Below are positions 34,452 through 46,097 of a stretch of 64,000 nucleotides of DNA, piece after piece (positions within the stretch are counted from its first letter, which is position 1; each line of letters begins with the position of its first letter). The DNA is from Boswellia sacra (lineage: Eukaryota; Streptophyta; Magnoliopsida; Sapindales; Burseraceae): contig SNVD02013729.1 of assembly GCA_013180625.2 (NCBI GenBank), positions 21,017 to 85,016 of the forward strand, given 5' to 3'. Both the position numbers and the translations under genes were made by a program. The notes below the pieces were generated by a model. That model saw only the letters and a program-made list of their open reading frames with translations. It was not told the origin of the DNA and did no database searches.

Positions 34452-36279
34452 ATGGAAGGATTTCGGGTAGGAGGATTGGTCACTCAACCACCGTTACTTG
34501 AAGATGCAAACTATGCTTATTGGAAAGTCAAGATGAGAGCTTTCATCAAATCAATTGATGAAAAAGTATGGACGAGCATTGTTCATGGCTGGACACCCCC
34601 AACAAAAGCCAATGACGTTGGGCAGCAGATTGAGAAACCACAGAATGAGTGGAGTGAAGTTGAATATCGATTAGCTGGATGGAATTCTAAAGGCATCAAT
34701 GCAATCTTTAATGCTGTCAACCTTCAATAGTTCGGATTAATTTCAAAGTGCACCATTGCAAAAGAAGCTTGAGATATCCTTGAGGTAAAGAATGAAGGTA
34801 CCCAAAGGGTTAAAGAATCTAAGTTGCTTACTTTAACTTCTATATTTGAAAACTTAGTTATGCATGAAGAAGAAACCATTAGTGAATTTCATACTAGACT
34901 TTGTGAAATTACTAACTCTGCTTATATGCTTGGTGAGAAATATACTGAGGCTAAAATTGTTGGCAAGATACTTAGATCTTTACCAGAAAAATTTCAGCCT
35001 AAGGTCACAGTATCGAAGAAAGCAATAATGTGAAATCGTTGCAAGTTGATGAATTGATTGGGTCTCTTCAAGCATATGAGATGGGTTTAAAGACGAGAAG
35101 GAGGGAAAAGAGTGTTGCCTTTGTTACTTCTTTAGAAAAAGAAGAAAAAGATGACAGCAATCTTGATGATTTCGATGATGAACTTGCTCATTTGACAAAG
35201 AATTTTGTCAAATATATGAAGAAAAATCTCAAGAAGAAAAATTCAGAGAACTTTGATGCTAAAAAATTTCGTAAAGAACTGGCAAAGAAGAAGCTTGAGA
35301 GAAAAGGTATTCAATGTTATGAATGCAAGGGATTTGGGCACATTCAAACTGAGTGTCCTAATTATAAGAAGAAAAGGAGTTCGTGTGCAACATGGAGTGA
35401 TGATGGCTCAGAAACAGATGAAGACAACTCCAACAATTTTTTAGCATTCAATGAGACTATTTCAGATAAAAAGTAAATAGTTATGTCTGACATAATTGAA
35501 GCTGTTGTATCTAACGTAACAGAACAGATCAGACATTGATGAGTCAGATGCTGAATACTATAGAGAACTTCAAGAGGCGCATAATGCACTTTATGAGATG
35601 TGGGAGAAATAGAAAGTACAGATCAAAACTCTTCAGAATGAGCAAGAAGTGCTCAAGAGTGAAATAGTATCTACAGAAGAAAAATCATAAAACTGGAAGC
35701 TGTTGTGATAGACAAGACATAATGTATCCATAAAATTACTGTAGAATTGGATGAGGCAAACAAGTGCATTAATCAACTCAAGATAGGCTCAACGAAGCTT
35801 GATCAAATTCTGAGTTTAGGCCGTGATAACTCCATCAAACATGGCTAGGGTATGATGAAAAGAATGGCGCTTCAACATCAGAGATAATGTTTGTTAAAGC
35901 TTCAAATTTTGGTAACACTTTTAACTCAAGCTTTAAAGATATGACTGATTTTGCTTCCCCAATGAGTTCTTTTATTTCAAATCCAAAAAAGGTAAGAAAA
36001 TTTTTTCCTATTTACTATTTTTGTGGTGTTAAAGGTCATATTAGACCTAGGTGCTATAAATTACAAAATTTTTTAAAGAAAAAGGCAAGTCAGTTTAGAC
36101 AGTTACATCAGACACAACAGGTTTGGGTTAAGAAACATAAAACTCATTGTAAAGTTGCTGCACTTAATGTTTCTTCAAATAATGATTGTGTTTGTTCTAA
36201 ACATGTGACAGGAAATGAAAAGTGTTTGAAATTTTTCAGTCAGACAAGTGATGACAAAACGTGTTATTTAGAAACTTAG
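34452..36279 (+). pseudogene. gag: gag and protease start of the deleted SIRE-like element
   Basis: The ATG at 34452 opens gag (MEGFRVGGLVTQPPLLED, then YWKVKMRAFIKS), which stops at about 34728. Capsid helices follow (34824-35033), then a frameshift and the coiled region with a CCHC knuckle (CYECKGFGHIQTEC, near 35315), stops, and a second knuckle (CGVKGHIRPRC, near 36025). The protease start is reduced to VCSKHVTGN where Asp-Ser-Gly-Cys would be expected. It is the same gene as gag of the element at 3280-4986 with a different set of mutations. Confidence 0.82.
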
Positions 36280-36385
36280 TGAATCAAAGATTATCTGCAC
36301 TGAGTATGTTTCATCTGATAATCAACTAGTTGACCTGTTCATATAAAGCACTATGATGCATTGAGATTTGAAAACTGAGAAAGGA
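36280..36385 (+). pseudogene. pol: RNase H tail directly after the pol deletion
   Basis: Right after the protease remnant the sequence encodes ESKIICTEYVSSDNQLVDLF and then a degenerate tail, matching the RNase H C-terminus of the element at 107-330. It shows the deletion joined protease to RNase H, removing roughly the whole integrase and RT. Confidence 0.65.
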
Positions 36386-37285
36386 CATTGGCACTTGACA
36401 GTTACTTGAATTATAACAGTGTTTAGTTATCTTGTTTATGTCTGTAGCATCATTAGTTTATTTATAATTAAAGCATGCTTGAGCTGTTTTATTGGTATAA
36501 ATTTGCTGGTAATTTAAAGTCAAATACAGAGAGGGCTACCGGTATATGATGTGTGAAAGTCATCAATTGAGAGCAACTTCAATGTATCTTAGGAATATGT
36601 TGAGGTCACCACTCAAATGGAAAAGGGCTACCTTTATACATGTGTGAAAGCTACTGTATTCATTCAAAAAATTCACATTGAGATTAACTTTTGTGTGTGT
36701 AAGAAGCATGTTCAAGTTGATCACTCAATTGGATTAAGTGATAAAATAATATTTATGTTTAAGGTTTATCCACAGCTCGGATACATGCTTGGTTATAAAA
36801 GATTATATGATGTCCAGATATTTCTGTTAAGTAAATCTCGACTGTTTTCAATTACGGTTTACACAACTTACGATCAGTGCTTTATGTTTGACTCAGGTTG
36901 ATCCTCTTAAGTGTATTTTGACGTGTCAAAAGTTCCAGGTCAGCGAAATTGATTTGAGGGGAGTTTGTTCAGTTGCAAGAGTACTTGATTTAATTAGTTT
37001 CTTGGTTTCTAAATTTTTTTTTTCACATTTATGCACAATTTGAAGAGGTGAACATTTAGTTATGGGAGTTTTGTTTGTCATTTTGTTTTTCTTTTATAAT
37101 TTGGCACTTGATCAGAAAACAAGGGGGAGAAGTATGGATGTTTTTGGTATTATTCGGTTGTTTCTTTATTTTTTTAGGTTGTCATAATAGTCTTTGTTAA
37201 GTGTTTCATTTTCGTTGCATTACATTTACTCATGCATTTTTTTAACATTTAGATGTTTTCATCACAAGATGCCAAATGGGGAGAT
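36386..37285 (+). other. 3' untranslated interior of the SIRE-like element
   Basis: Non-coding interior downstream of RNase H. Its start (gcatgcttgagctg near 36473) resembles the region at 1-106 of the window in reverse, confirming a shared family. In some SIRE elements this position holds an envelope-like frame; none is visible here. Confidence 0.6.
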
Positions 37286-38239
37286 TATTGGTTCTAGACA
37301 TGCATGTGCATTGCACATGAGTATTTTGTCATCATGTGATAAAAACATTAAATATGGATATTTTTCTTATCTCATTTATTTTATATAGATGTTTTGTTTT
37401 AGGAGAATTTTAATTAAAATGGGATAAGTCTTGATATGGTATCCTAGTTAAATAAGAATAAGTTTTATGGTATCCTAGTTGAATAGGAATAAGTTTGGAT
37501 TTGGAATCCTAATTGAATAGGAAGTTTTATTAATTATCTCTTATTAGATTAGGATATTATTTAAGTATTCTAGTTTACTTAGGAGAAGAATATTATCACT
37601 TTCTATAATGTTTGATTGTTTTCCAAAGTTTCCTTATGAGTTTTATTGAGATTCTACAGGATTTTGACAAGGATTACAATTGATATAAAAAACTATATAA
37701 AGTTATCTTCATAGCTTTTGGATTGGAGATTAAAGACATTCAACGCATTCAACGCAAATTGAGAGAGAGCAATCAAGAGCAAGTTTGAGTGCGTTTTTTA
37801 TTTGTTTTTTATGTCTTGTATAAAGCTTTAGGCTTTGGTTAATTGTTATAGGTCGAGTGAGCTCAAAGGAGTTGAGTAATCACATGTGTCTATACTAGTT
37901 ACGGGTCTGTAGCAGTTACAGGTGTTATGTTATTCTTAACGGCGTATTGTTAAAATAATTGTGACAGAAAAAGAGCAGCATCAGAAGAGTGTGTGAAAGA
38001 CTATGGTTGTGATCGGAGTTGATCAAGTTTACATAGATTAGGTTAGTGAGTGAGCGGGTGTCTACCACTGTAAAGAGTCCTAAGTCGAGTGTAAACACAT
38101 ACAACATAGTGAATTGCAACTTTTGTTGCCCGTGGAATCTAGGTTGATTATAACCGAACCACGTAAAAATCATGTTCCGATTTACATTACAATTTTCTGT
38201 TATATTATTCATAACTTCCATACACTACAAAACCTAATA
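37286..38239 (+). repeat. 3' LTR of the deleted SIRE-like element
   Basis: A 954-bp partner LTR; both terminal motifs carry substitutions. Confidence 0.92.
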
Positions 38240-38689
38240 TTAACATTGTTAATGACGCCGGTCAATGGACAAATTAGTCTCATTGTCACCCTTTATAGTC
38301 TATAGTTAGAATCTTGCGACATCCCTACAAAAGAATTGTACATATACTACACCTCTTTACGATGTTTGTAAGTCTAGACGCAAATAAGCCGACATTATGC
38401 CAATTAAAGTTACAGTCGCACCAAATGTAAAAATTAAAAAAAAGAAAAAGAACGCAGACATTCGTCATTAAGGTTCTGTTCTTTCTTGTTTCTAAATCTT
38501 ATTTTCTATGCTGTACATTTTTCAATGTAATTTATATTCAATCTCAATCACATATTCTTTTCAAAATTCAAAATAATTCAAAATCAACCACATATTCATA
38601 AATTCAATTGAAAACAAAAATACTCAAATCATAAAAGAATAGGTTCTCGTTTTTCAAACTTTCAAATAGAATCTCCAAAAATTCCTCTC

Positions 38690-39122
38690 CCTCAGTTTTT
38701 ATTCATTTTTCAAAACCCTAACCGAGCATTGTTGTTTCTAATCCCTAACCCTAACAATTGAGGCTTATCCATTTTCCTTCGACAATCTTTGGGATTTCAC
38801 TTTGTCCATGGTAAAATAATGGATTCGATCTGAGATTTTCTTATCAGAACCGAAACGATCGGCCACGAATATCTCATTCGTATGCTAGTCTCCTTAAAAT
38901 CGACGACTGTTATCTCTTAAATTCACTACAATCTTTCAGTTCTTTTTCGTATTCTTCTTCCATTCTCTAATTACTGTAACTACCTCGCCGAAAGGTCACT
39001 GTAGAATCGACAGCAATTTTTTTTTTTGCACGATGATGGTCCAACAAGTTGTGCAGGAAGCTTTGGGTACAAACGCCAAGGAGAGGCGAGACTATTCGCA
39101 AAACAATTGCTTCTCCTTATTG
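38690..39122 (+). other. Leader-like exon with telo-box motifs, gene not recognised
   Basis: The block contains two aaccctaac-type telo-boxes (about 38700 and 38745), a pyrimidine-rich leader and an ATG at about 39031 in an 30-codon frame (MVQQVVQEALGTNAKERR...), followed by a splice-donor-like gtgagtac near 39121. Telo-boxes are common in promoters of plant translation genes. The frame weakly recalls the start of ribosomal protein L10a, but I do not trust this. Downstream exons were not identified; a copia element lies 1.5 kb further on. Confidence 0.3.
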
Positions 39123-40576
39123 TGAGTACTCATTTTTTTCTTAATTCTTTCGTAATAGTTCGACAGTCAATTCTTCAATTTGAATTTGTATGAAATTTGG
39201 AGCTGGAATGGAAGTGTTTTAATTGTTGAGGTTTTTTTTTGTGGGTAGAGTCGTTCGGTTTATTTAGAGGATTCAGCAGGATTTGAGGCCTTGCTAAGTG
39301 GAAAGATGGATGGTTGGTATGAGAGGATTTTAGTTTTGTGTAGGAATGAGTAAGAATGTCTAGTGGTGTGGGTCTGGAAGCCCTGTATCATTTGTTGCTA
39401 GACTTGTATTTGAGTGATTTTAGTTGAATTTACTGCAACATTTGATTGACATTCTGGGTTTTAGTGATCATTTGATTTTTGGTACTCGGTGGATTAGTTT
39501 ATAGACTGACAAATTTTGTGCCACTTGACTTGAGCAAACAGAGCTGGTATCTTCTCTGTCTCTAATTATCTTTGGATGTTTTATAAACATGAGATACTTC
39601 TCTGACTTTTCAGATCAGTTAAAAAGAGTTTTTTTTTTGTGACTTTTTAGTTAAAATTACTTGCCATCAAATTTTCAGACTTTCTATTTGAGATGGTGGA
39701 TATAAACTTGGGCATAAAAGAAAAATATGATCATTGCAGCCTAATTTTTAGACCTTAGGTATTTGCTACACTTGGCTTTTAATGATTCTTTTCAATATCT
39801 TTTGTTAAGAAAGTACTTGATGTAAAAATAGTATTTAACCTCTGATATTTTTAACATTATGATGGCAATTGCTTGTTCTTTCCGTTAACGAAGAGTATTA
39901 AGTTTTGTAGCATATAATGGAAGTATAATATATATGGCTTTACGATTGTGAGTTTTAGCTTTATAAATCTGTCAAAAGGACAAAAAGTTTCAAATTTATC
40001 ACAATTTTAAGTTGTTAGAATGGTTTGGTTCATTGGCAATATGCTCAAGTTATTATCTCCTCTCGAAACTCATATATTTAGTTATTGCCTTTTGATACGT
40101 GAGTAGTATCTCATTATTTATCATTGGCTTTGTGGACTTTTTACAGTTTGCTAACTGAAAAAATCTGAAGTCTAAAATTCAAATATTAAGCCAATAATTT
40201 TGGTTGGTCTGTCTGAAAAGTTCATGAACCTAAATTCAATTTGTCTAAGGTGATTTTGTGTCGATTGAAGCATAAATTTTTGGTTTAATTGGTAGACAAA
40301 CTGAATGAAACTGATATCAACGTGCAAGAGTCTGATTTTACTCGATTCTAAGGTGATTTTATGTCAATGGAAGAATAAATTATCGCTCTAATTATAATTT
40401 GGATCTCCAGCAGGTACTTTGAACGGATGTAATGCAAACTAAAGATAATCACTGACTACCTAATATCGTTAATTGTGTGAGTAAAATGGCTTTGCCCTTT
40501 AACTTTATTGATGTTACTTTTACTTTTCTAAAATTCATAATGATTCTCTTTGATTACTTTGTGCACTTTGGAATTA
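39123..40576. other. Intron-like or intergenic T-rich sequence
   Basis: No conserved coding frame seen. The composition fits a plant intron, in keeping with the leader-like exon on the left. Confidence 0.35.
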
Positions 40577-40581
40577 GGTTC

Positions 40582-40934
40582 TGTTGAAAAATCTTCCTCC
40601 CATGTGAACAATGTCAAAGTTAGGCACCTCCCATATAGTAAGTCAAAGTTAGGTGTGTTAGGTGGCCAAATTCTTACCTAACACCATTGAAAATTCATGC
40701 AAACTCCTCCTATAAATAAGAGGACGTTCTGCAGAGTTTGTACGAATTCAGAGAGGCTCCAGAGAGAGTATAGGATTCAGAACCAGAGAGTTCTGAGAGT
40801 GTGAGAGAGCCAAGAGAGCTCCAAGAATAATTTAGAGGAGTTTTTGTGTAAATCTTGTAATATCAATTTTCTCTGTTAATACAAGTTAATTTTCTCCCAA
40901 AAATCTGTTCTGAGTTTGCATCGCATCCCCAACA
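40582..40934 (+). repeat. 5' LTR of plus-strand copia element
   Basis: A 353-bp LTR, TGTTGAAA to CCAACA, with a TATA box (tataaata at 40711-40718). Confidence 0.95.
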
Positions 40935-40948
40935 AGTGGTATCAGAGC

Positions 40949-41724
40949 CTCGTTGAGCTCCTGAAACGGCAGAACAGAGAGAAAAAATTCAGAGAAAATT
41001 CGTCCCCTGTTTCTGGAAAATTTCAAATTTTCAGAAAGGATTCGAATTCTGAATTTGAAGTGTCTAGTGTGTTCGTGATGTCGTGCTAATCATTCTGTAA
41101 TTTTCGGCGATCGATCCGACGTCCAGAGAAGCCGCACACGCCGTATTCATCACTAGCCTGCACTGCGAGTGGGCTTCACTCGCCTCACGCGCCACATGCG
41201 CGTCTCAAGGAAGAAGACGACCCATGTTAGCGATACGTCATTCGCCATGTTAGCGCACTTTTGCCACGTCATCAAACCACGTTAGAGACACGTCATCAGG
41301 CCACGTCAGAGGCACGTCGTCAGGCCATGTCATAGACACGTCAGTAGGCCACGTCATCGACACGTGTCCAGTCGCTACCACGTCAGCATATCTTTTTGAA
41401 ATTTCAGTTTAGCCCCTGTATTCCTGGGTAATTACTTATGACCCCCTAAATTTCTAAAATTTACATTTCAGTCCTTAGAAAATTTCAGTTTGGCCCCTAT
41501 AAATCTGGTTAATTTTATGCCCCCCTTAGTTTCTGAAATTTCAGTTTAGCCCTTAAGAAATTTCAGTTTAGTTCTTAGAATTTTCAAGCTTACTATTTAT
41601 TACATAAAAAGAATTTTTTGAGTCCTGAAAGAGGCTATTCCACCATTTTTGACTGTTCCGGACGTAACAGTGGGCTTAGATTTTTTAAATTTAATTCCCA
41701 TTTTAGTGAATTAATTATTCTAAA
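40949..41724 (+). other. Long untranslated leader of the plus-strand copia element
   Basis: Between the primer binding site and the gag start. It contains a cluster of degenerate short repeats built on cacgtcat/ccacgtca (41220-41390), at least seven times. Confidence 0.6.
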
Positions 41725-43234
41725 ATGGAAGAATCATCCGGAGCCATGATTAAATTGACTGCTACAAATTACACACTATGGAGGCCTAGGATGGAGGATC
41801 TCCTTAGTTGTAAGGATCTATAAGAATCCTATAGAATTTCAAGGGTAGAGACCTGAGACAGAAAAAGAGGCAGAGTGAAAGAAAATTAACATAAAATGTA
41901 TCGGTCAGATCAGACAATGGATCGACTACAGTGTCTTCCACCATATAGCCAAGGAAACAGATGCATATTCTCTATGGACAAAACTAGAGAGTATTTATCA
42001 AGCCAAGTCAGCACAGAACAAAGCCATCCTGATGAGACAACTTGTAAACTTGAAGTTGCGAAGCGGAACTCCCGTAGCAGAACACACAAGTGAGTTCCAG
42101 AACTTGGTAAATCAGTTGACAGCAGTCGAGTTACAGCTTGGAGACGAAAAACAAGCCTTTCTACTTCTCAATTCCCTTCCAGATTCATGGGAGACGTTAG
42201 TGGTCTCCATCAGTAATTCAGCACCTGGAGGCAAACTTACCTTGTCAATGGTTAAGGATGCCTTGATGAACGAGGAGGCAAGAAGAAAAGATGCAGGCAC
42301 TAGTCAAGATGAAGCCTACATCATGGAGAATCGAGGAAGACAGTCTCGAGGTGATGACTGGAGAAGAGGTAGAAGCAAAAGCAGCGGTAGATCGACAAAC
42401 AGAAGGGGCAGGTCAACAGATGGGCGGAGACCCACCTACAAATGCTATCACTGTGGCAAAGAGGGTCACATGAAGAAAAATTGTCGCAGTCTTCAGAAGC
42501 AGAACCAGAAGAGTTCACAGGCACATAGTAATGAAGAGCCACGAGTTACAGTTGTAGAAGATGTGACCATTTGTACAGAAGAGACGTGCTTCCATATAGC
42601 AGACCAAGGAGTAGAATGGGTTATTGACACAGCAGCTTCCTGCCACGTCACTCCTTGTAGAGAGATCTTCACCACGTATAAAGCAGGAGACTTTGGGATA
42701 GTGAAGATGGGAAACAACAACATCGCCAAAATTATGGGAATTGGCAATGTTCAATTCCAAACGAACGTTGGATGTAAAATGACTTTGAAGGACGTTCGTC
42801 ATGTCCCAGATCTTCGACTCAACTTGCTCTCGGTAAAAGCCTTTGATCAGCAAGGCTATGAGAGTTGTTTCACCAATGGTACATGGAAGATGTTGAAGGG
42901 GGTCATGGTGGTTGCTCGAGGTAAATTATGTGACAATCTTTACAGGACTCATGTAAAGATAAACGGAGAGAGCCTTCATGTAGTAGAACACATGGTACCT
43001 CTGGATTTGTGGCATAAAAGGCTTGGTCACATGGGTGAGAAGGGTTTATCAATCCTTCAGAAAAAGAAGCTGATCACTGTTTTCAAGGATGTAGGTCTCA
43101 TCCTTGCGACTAGTGTTTGTACTGAAAACAATAGCTTTCGGTTCCGTTCCGATCTACCTTTTTCCGTTCCGGAGGGTGTCATTCAGCTCCTCATCAGTGA
43201 AAAAATCAAAATTGTTGGAGCTAGTACACAGTGA
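41725..43234 (+). pseudogene. gag: gag-protease of plus-strand copia element (broken)
   Basis: The ATG at 41725 starts the N-terminus (GAMIKLTATNYTLWRPRMED), which stops near 41821 and continues in other frames. From 42032 a 400-codon stretch carries the capsid end (LLNSLPDSWETLV), a CCHC knuckle (CYHCGKEGHMKKNC, near 42445), the protease motif WVIDTAASCHVTPC (DTA where DSG is usual) and the gag-pre-integrase LWHKRLGHMGEK. The C-terminal end near 43110 departs from the family (the expected CX2C half of the zinc motif is lost), so a frameshift occurs there. Confidence 0.85.
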
Positions 43235-43235
43235 T

Positions 43236-44009
43236 GTATACGGACCTCTCGAAGTGGAAATTCTAGGCAGTAAAAGGTATTTCTTGACCTTCATTGATGA
43301 TACATCTCAAAAAGTGTGGGTGTATTTCCTCAGGATGAAGGATGAAGTTCTGGAGAAGTTCAAGGAGTTTCACGCCATGGTAGAACATGAAACAGGTAAG
43401 AAGTTAAAATGCCTCTGATCAGATAATGGAGGCGAGTATACCTCCAGAGAGTTCAATGCTTACTGTCGGAGATATGGCATTCGACATGAAAGAATGGTCC
43501 CACGCACACCACAACACAATAGAGTGGCCGAGAGGATGAATAGAACCATCATGGAACGGGTCAGAAGCATGCTGAGATTGGCTAAGTTACCCAAGCCATT
43601 TTGGGGGGAGGCAGTTCGTACTGCCTGTTATTTAATCAACAGAACACCATCGGTGCCATTGAACTTCGAGATTCCAGAAAAGGTATGGTCTAATAAAAAG
43701 CCCTCTTACAATCATTTGAAAGTGTTTGGTTGTTTAGCTTTTGCACATGTATCCAAGGAGCTCAAACAGAAGCTCGATGCAAGAACTGTTCCATGTATCT
43801 TCATCGGTTATGGAGATGAAGAATTCGGATACAGATTGTCGGATCCCAAAGAAAAGAAAGTCATCCAGAGTAGAGATGTCGTATTCCATGAAAACCAAAC
43901 ATATGAAGACCCTGAAAAGACAACAATATCTAAAAATCCCACTAGCAGTGCCCCAGATATTGTTGCAGATTCAACACCAAATAGCACAGAAAATGACGAG
44001 GTCCAATAA
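43236..44009 (+). pseudogene. pol: Integrase of plus-strand copia element (broken)
   Basis: ELVHSDVYGPLEV, the FIDDTSQKVWVYFL block and a stop in the SDNGGEYTS motif (43418), then RTPQHNRVAERMNRTIMERVR with the catalytic glutamate, FWGEAVRTACYLINRTPS and the GYGDEEFGYRL C-terminal segment. The QHNGVAE consensus Gly reads Arg. Confidence 0.85.
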
Positions 44010-44255
44010 CAAGTTTCAGAAGCAGATCAGGAGGAGGAAAATGAAGAGATTGCTGAGCCGGGGGAGCCACAATCACCTGTAGAAGCTGCTGTACCTCCTG
44101 GAGTTGAAGAACCTCAGCTACGATAATCTGAGCAAGGTAGGATTCCGTCGAGGAGATATCCGAAATTAGAGTATACACTGCTTACTGATGAGGGGGAACC
44201 AGAAAGCTTTCATGAAGTTTTATCTCATCCAGAGAAAGAACGATGGCTGCATGCA

Positions 44256-45371
44256 ATGCGAGATGAGATGAATTCTCTTGAGAAGAACAAAACCTATGAA
44301 CTGGTGGAGCTCCCAAACGGAAAGAAGGCACTGAAGAACAAGTGGGTATTCAAGCTCAAGAAAGATGGAACAGGAAAGGTGATGAAGCACAAAGCCTGGT
44401 TAGTGGTAAAAGGATTCCTTCAACAGAAAGGAATTGACTTTGACGAGATCTTTTCATTGGTGGTAAAAATGTCCTCAATCCGCGTCATCCTCGGATTGAC
44501 AGCAAGTCTAGATTTGGAGCTTGAACAGATGGATGCGAAGATAGCATTTCTTCATGGAGATTTGCATGAAGAAATCTATATGGAGCAGCCAGAAGGATTC
44601 GAGGTTCAAGGAAAAGAACACCTCGTGTGCAAGCTCAAAAAGAGCTTGTATGGACTCAAACAAGCACCAAGGCAATGGTACAAGAAGTTTGACTCTTTCA
44701 TGGTGAGTCATGGGTATAAAAGAACAGCTGTAGACCAGTGTGTCTACTTCCAGAAACTTTCAGGTGGAGACTTTGTTGCACTCATGTTATATGTGGACGA
44801 CATGTTGATCGTCGGGAAGGATGCAACAAAAATAAAGCAGCTGAAGAAGGAACTTTCAAAAACCTTCGATATGAAGGACTTGGGACCAGCTTAGCAAATC
44901 TTGAGGATGCACATTCGTCGAGACAGGAAACAGAAGAAATTATGGCTGTCTCAAGAGAAATATGTTGAACGGGTGATTCAAAGGTTCAACATGGATGGTG
45001 CTAAGCCAGTTAGTGTACCACTGGCTAACCATTTCAAGCTGAGCAAGAGATCATGTCCCTCATCCAAGAAAGAGATAGAGGATATGGCGTCGGTGCCCTA
45101 TTCTTCTGCTGTAGGAAGTTTGATGTATGCCATGGTGTGTACAAGGCCAGATATTGCTCATGCTGTAGGAGTTGTGAGCAGATTTCTTTCCAACCCAGAG
45201 AAAGAACATTGGGAGGCAGTCAAGTGGATTCTCAGATACCTCAAAGGTACCTCAAAGATATGCTTGTGTTACGGGGAGCTGATCCAATCTTGGAAGGCTA
45301 TACAGATTCAGATATGGCCGGAGATCCTGACAGTAGGAAATCTACATCGGGTTTTGTTTACACTTTTGTAG
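44256..45371 (+). pseudogene. pol: Reverse transcriptase of plus-strand copia element (broken)
   Basis: Opens with NSLEKNKTYELVELPNGKKA, then VVKGFLQQKGIDFDEIFS, LEQMDAKIAFLHGDLHEEIY, LYGLKQAPRQWYKKFDSFM and active site YVDDMLIVGK. An in-frame stop at 44892 (DLGPA then stop) interrupts it. The connection region (RPDIAHAVGVVSRFLSNPEK) continues in the next frame to about 45300. Confidence 0.87.
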
Positions 45372-45690
45372 GGGGAGCTGTGTCATGGCAGTCAAGACTA
45401 CAGAAGTGTGTTGCGCTATCCACAACAGAGGCAGAATACATTGCCGCAAAAGGAGTACAAAGTACACTGTGATAGTCAAAGTGCTTTGGATTTGAGCAAG
45501 AATTCAGTGTATCATTCTTGAACGAAGCATATCGACATCCGCTATCATTGGACACGCGAGGTGATGGACAAGTAACTGTTGAAACTAGTGAAGATCCATA
45601 CTAAAGAGAATCCAGCAGACATGTTAACAAAAGTAGTCACCAGAGACAAACTAAAACTATGCAGAGACATAGTTAAATTAGAAGCGGTCT
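45270..45690 (+). pseudogene. pol: RNase H of plus-strand copia element (broken)
   Basis: [39 protein letters not shown], then, after a gap near the AAKG site, DSQSALDLSKNSVYHS and RHIDIRYHW-like sequence, ending with the [16 protein letters not shown] tail. Several stops. The missing segment after AEYIAA suggests a small deletion. Confidence 0.8.
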
Positions 45691-45739
45691 GATTACTTTT
45701 GTAGTTATTCCTTTTTCACATGGGATGAAGGGGGAGAAT

Positions 45740-46092
45740 TGTTGAAAAATCTTCCTCCCATGTGAACAATGTCAAAGTTAGGCACCTCCCATATAGTAAG
45801 TCAAAGTTAGGTGTGTTAGGTGGCCAAATTCTTACCTAACATCATTGAAAATTCATGCAGACTCCTCCTATAAATAAGAGGACGTTCTGCAGAGTTTGTA
45901 CGAATTCAGAGAGGCTCCAGAGAGAGTCTAGGATTCAGAACCAGAGAGTTCTGAGAGTGTGAGAGAGCCAGGAGAGCTCCAGGATTAATTTAGGAGAGTT
46001 TTTGTGTAAATCTTGTAATATCAATTTTTTCTGTTAATACAAGTTAATTTTCTCCCAGAAATCTGTTTTGAGTTTGCATTGCATCCCCAACA
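45740..46092 (+). repeat. 3' LTR of plus-strand copia element
   Basis: A 353-bp partner LTR, differing from the 5' LTR at about a dozen positions by eye. Confidence 0.95.
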
Positions 46093-46097
46093 GGTTC

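Larger units (their letters stand above)
33440..38239 (+). mobile_element. SIRE-like copia element with most of pol deleted
   Basis: Two LTRs of exactly 954 bp (33440-34393 and 37286-38239) with TGTTGG/CCAACA ends (mutated to TATTGG/CCTAATA in the right copy). The primer binding site TGGTATCAGAGC is at 34396-34407 and a polypurine tract (caaatggggagat) ends at 37285. The interior is only 2.9 kb: gag is present, but protease runs out near 36280 and the sequence then joins the end of RNase H. Integrase and reverse transcriptase are absent. A second internal purine tract (caagggggagaag) lies near 37122. The 5-bp flanks (atcct, ttaac) do not match, so no target duplication is visible. Confidence 0.9.
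40582..46092 (+). mobile_element. Ty1/copia element (Tork-like), full length
   Basis: LTRs of exactly 353 bp (40582-40934 and 45740-46092) and a perfect target duplication GGTTC (40577-40581 and 46093-46097) bound a 5511-bp element. The primer binding site TGGTATCAGAGC is at 40937-40948 and the polypurine tract gatgaagggggagaat ends at 45739. Order: gag, protease, integrase, RT, RNase H. There are several stops and frameshifts. A family different from copies A and B. Confidence 0.95.

Noticed and set aside
36617..36901. 94-codon frame in the 3' interior of the deleted SIRE element as an envelope-like gene
   Set aside because: No signal peptide, membrane anchor or coiled coil in proper order; likely chance.
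42321..42747. Minus-strand frames opposite copia gag and protease
   Set aside because: Shadows of the plus-strand gag-pol coding.
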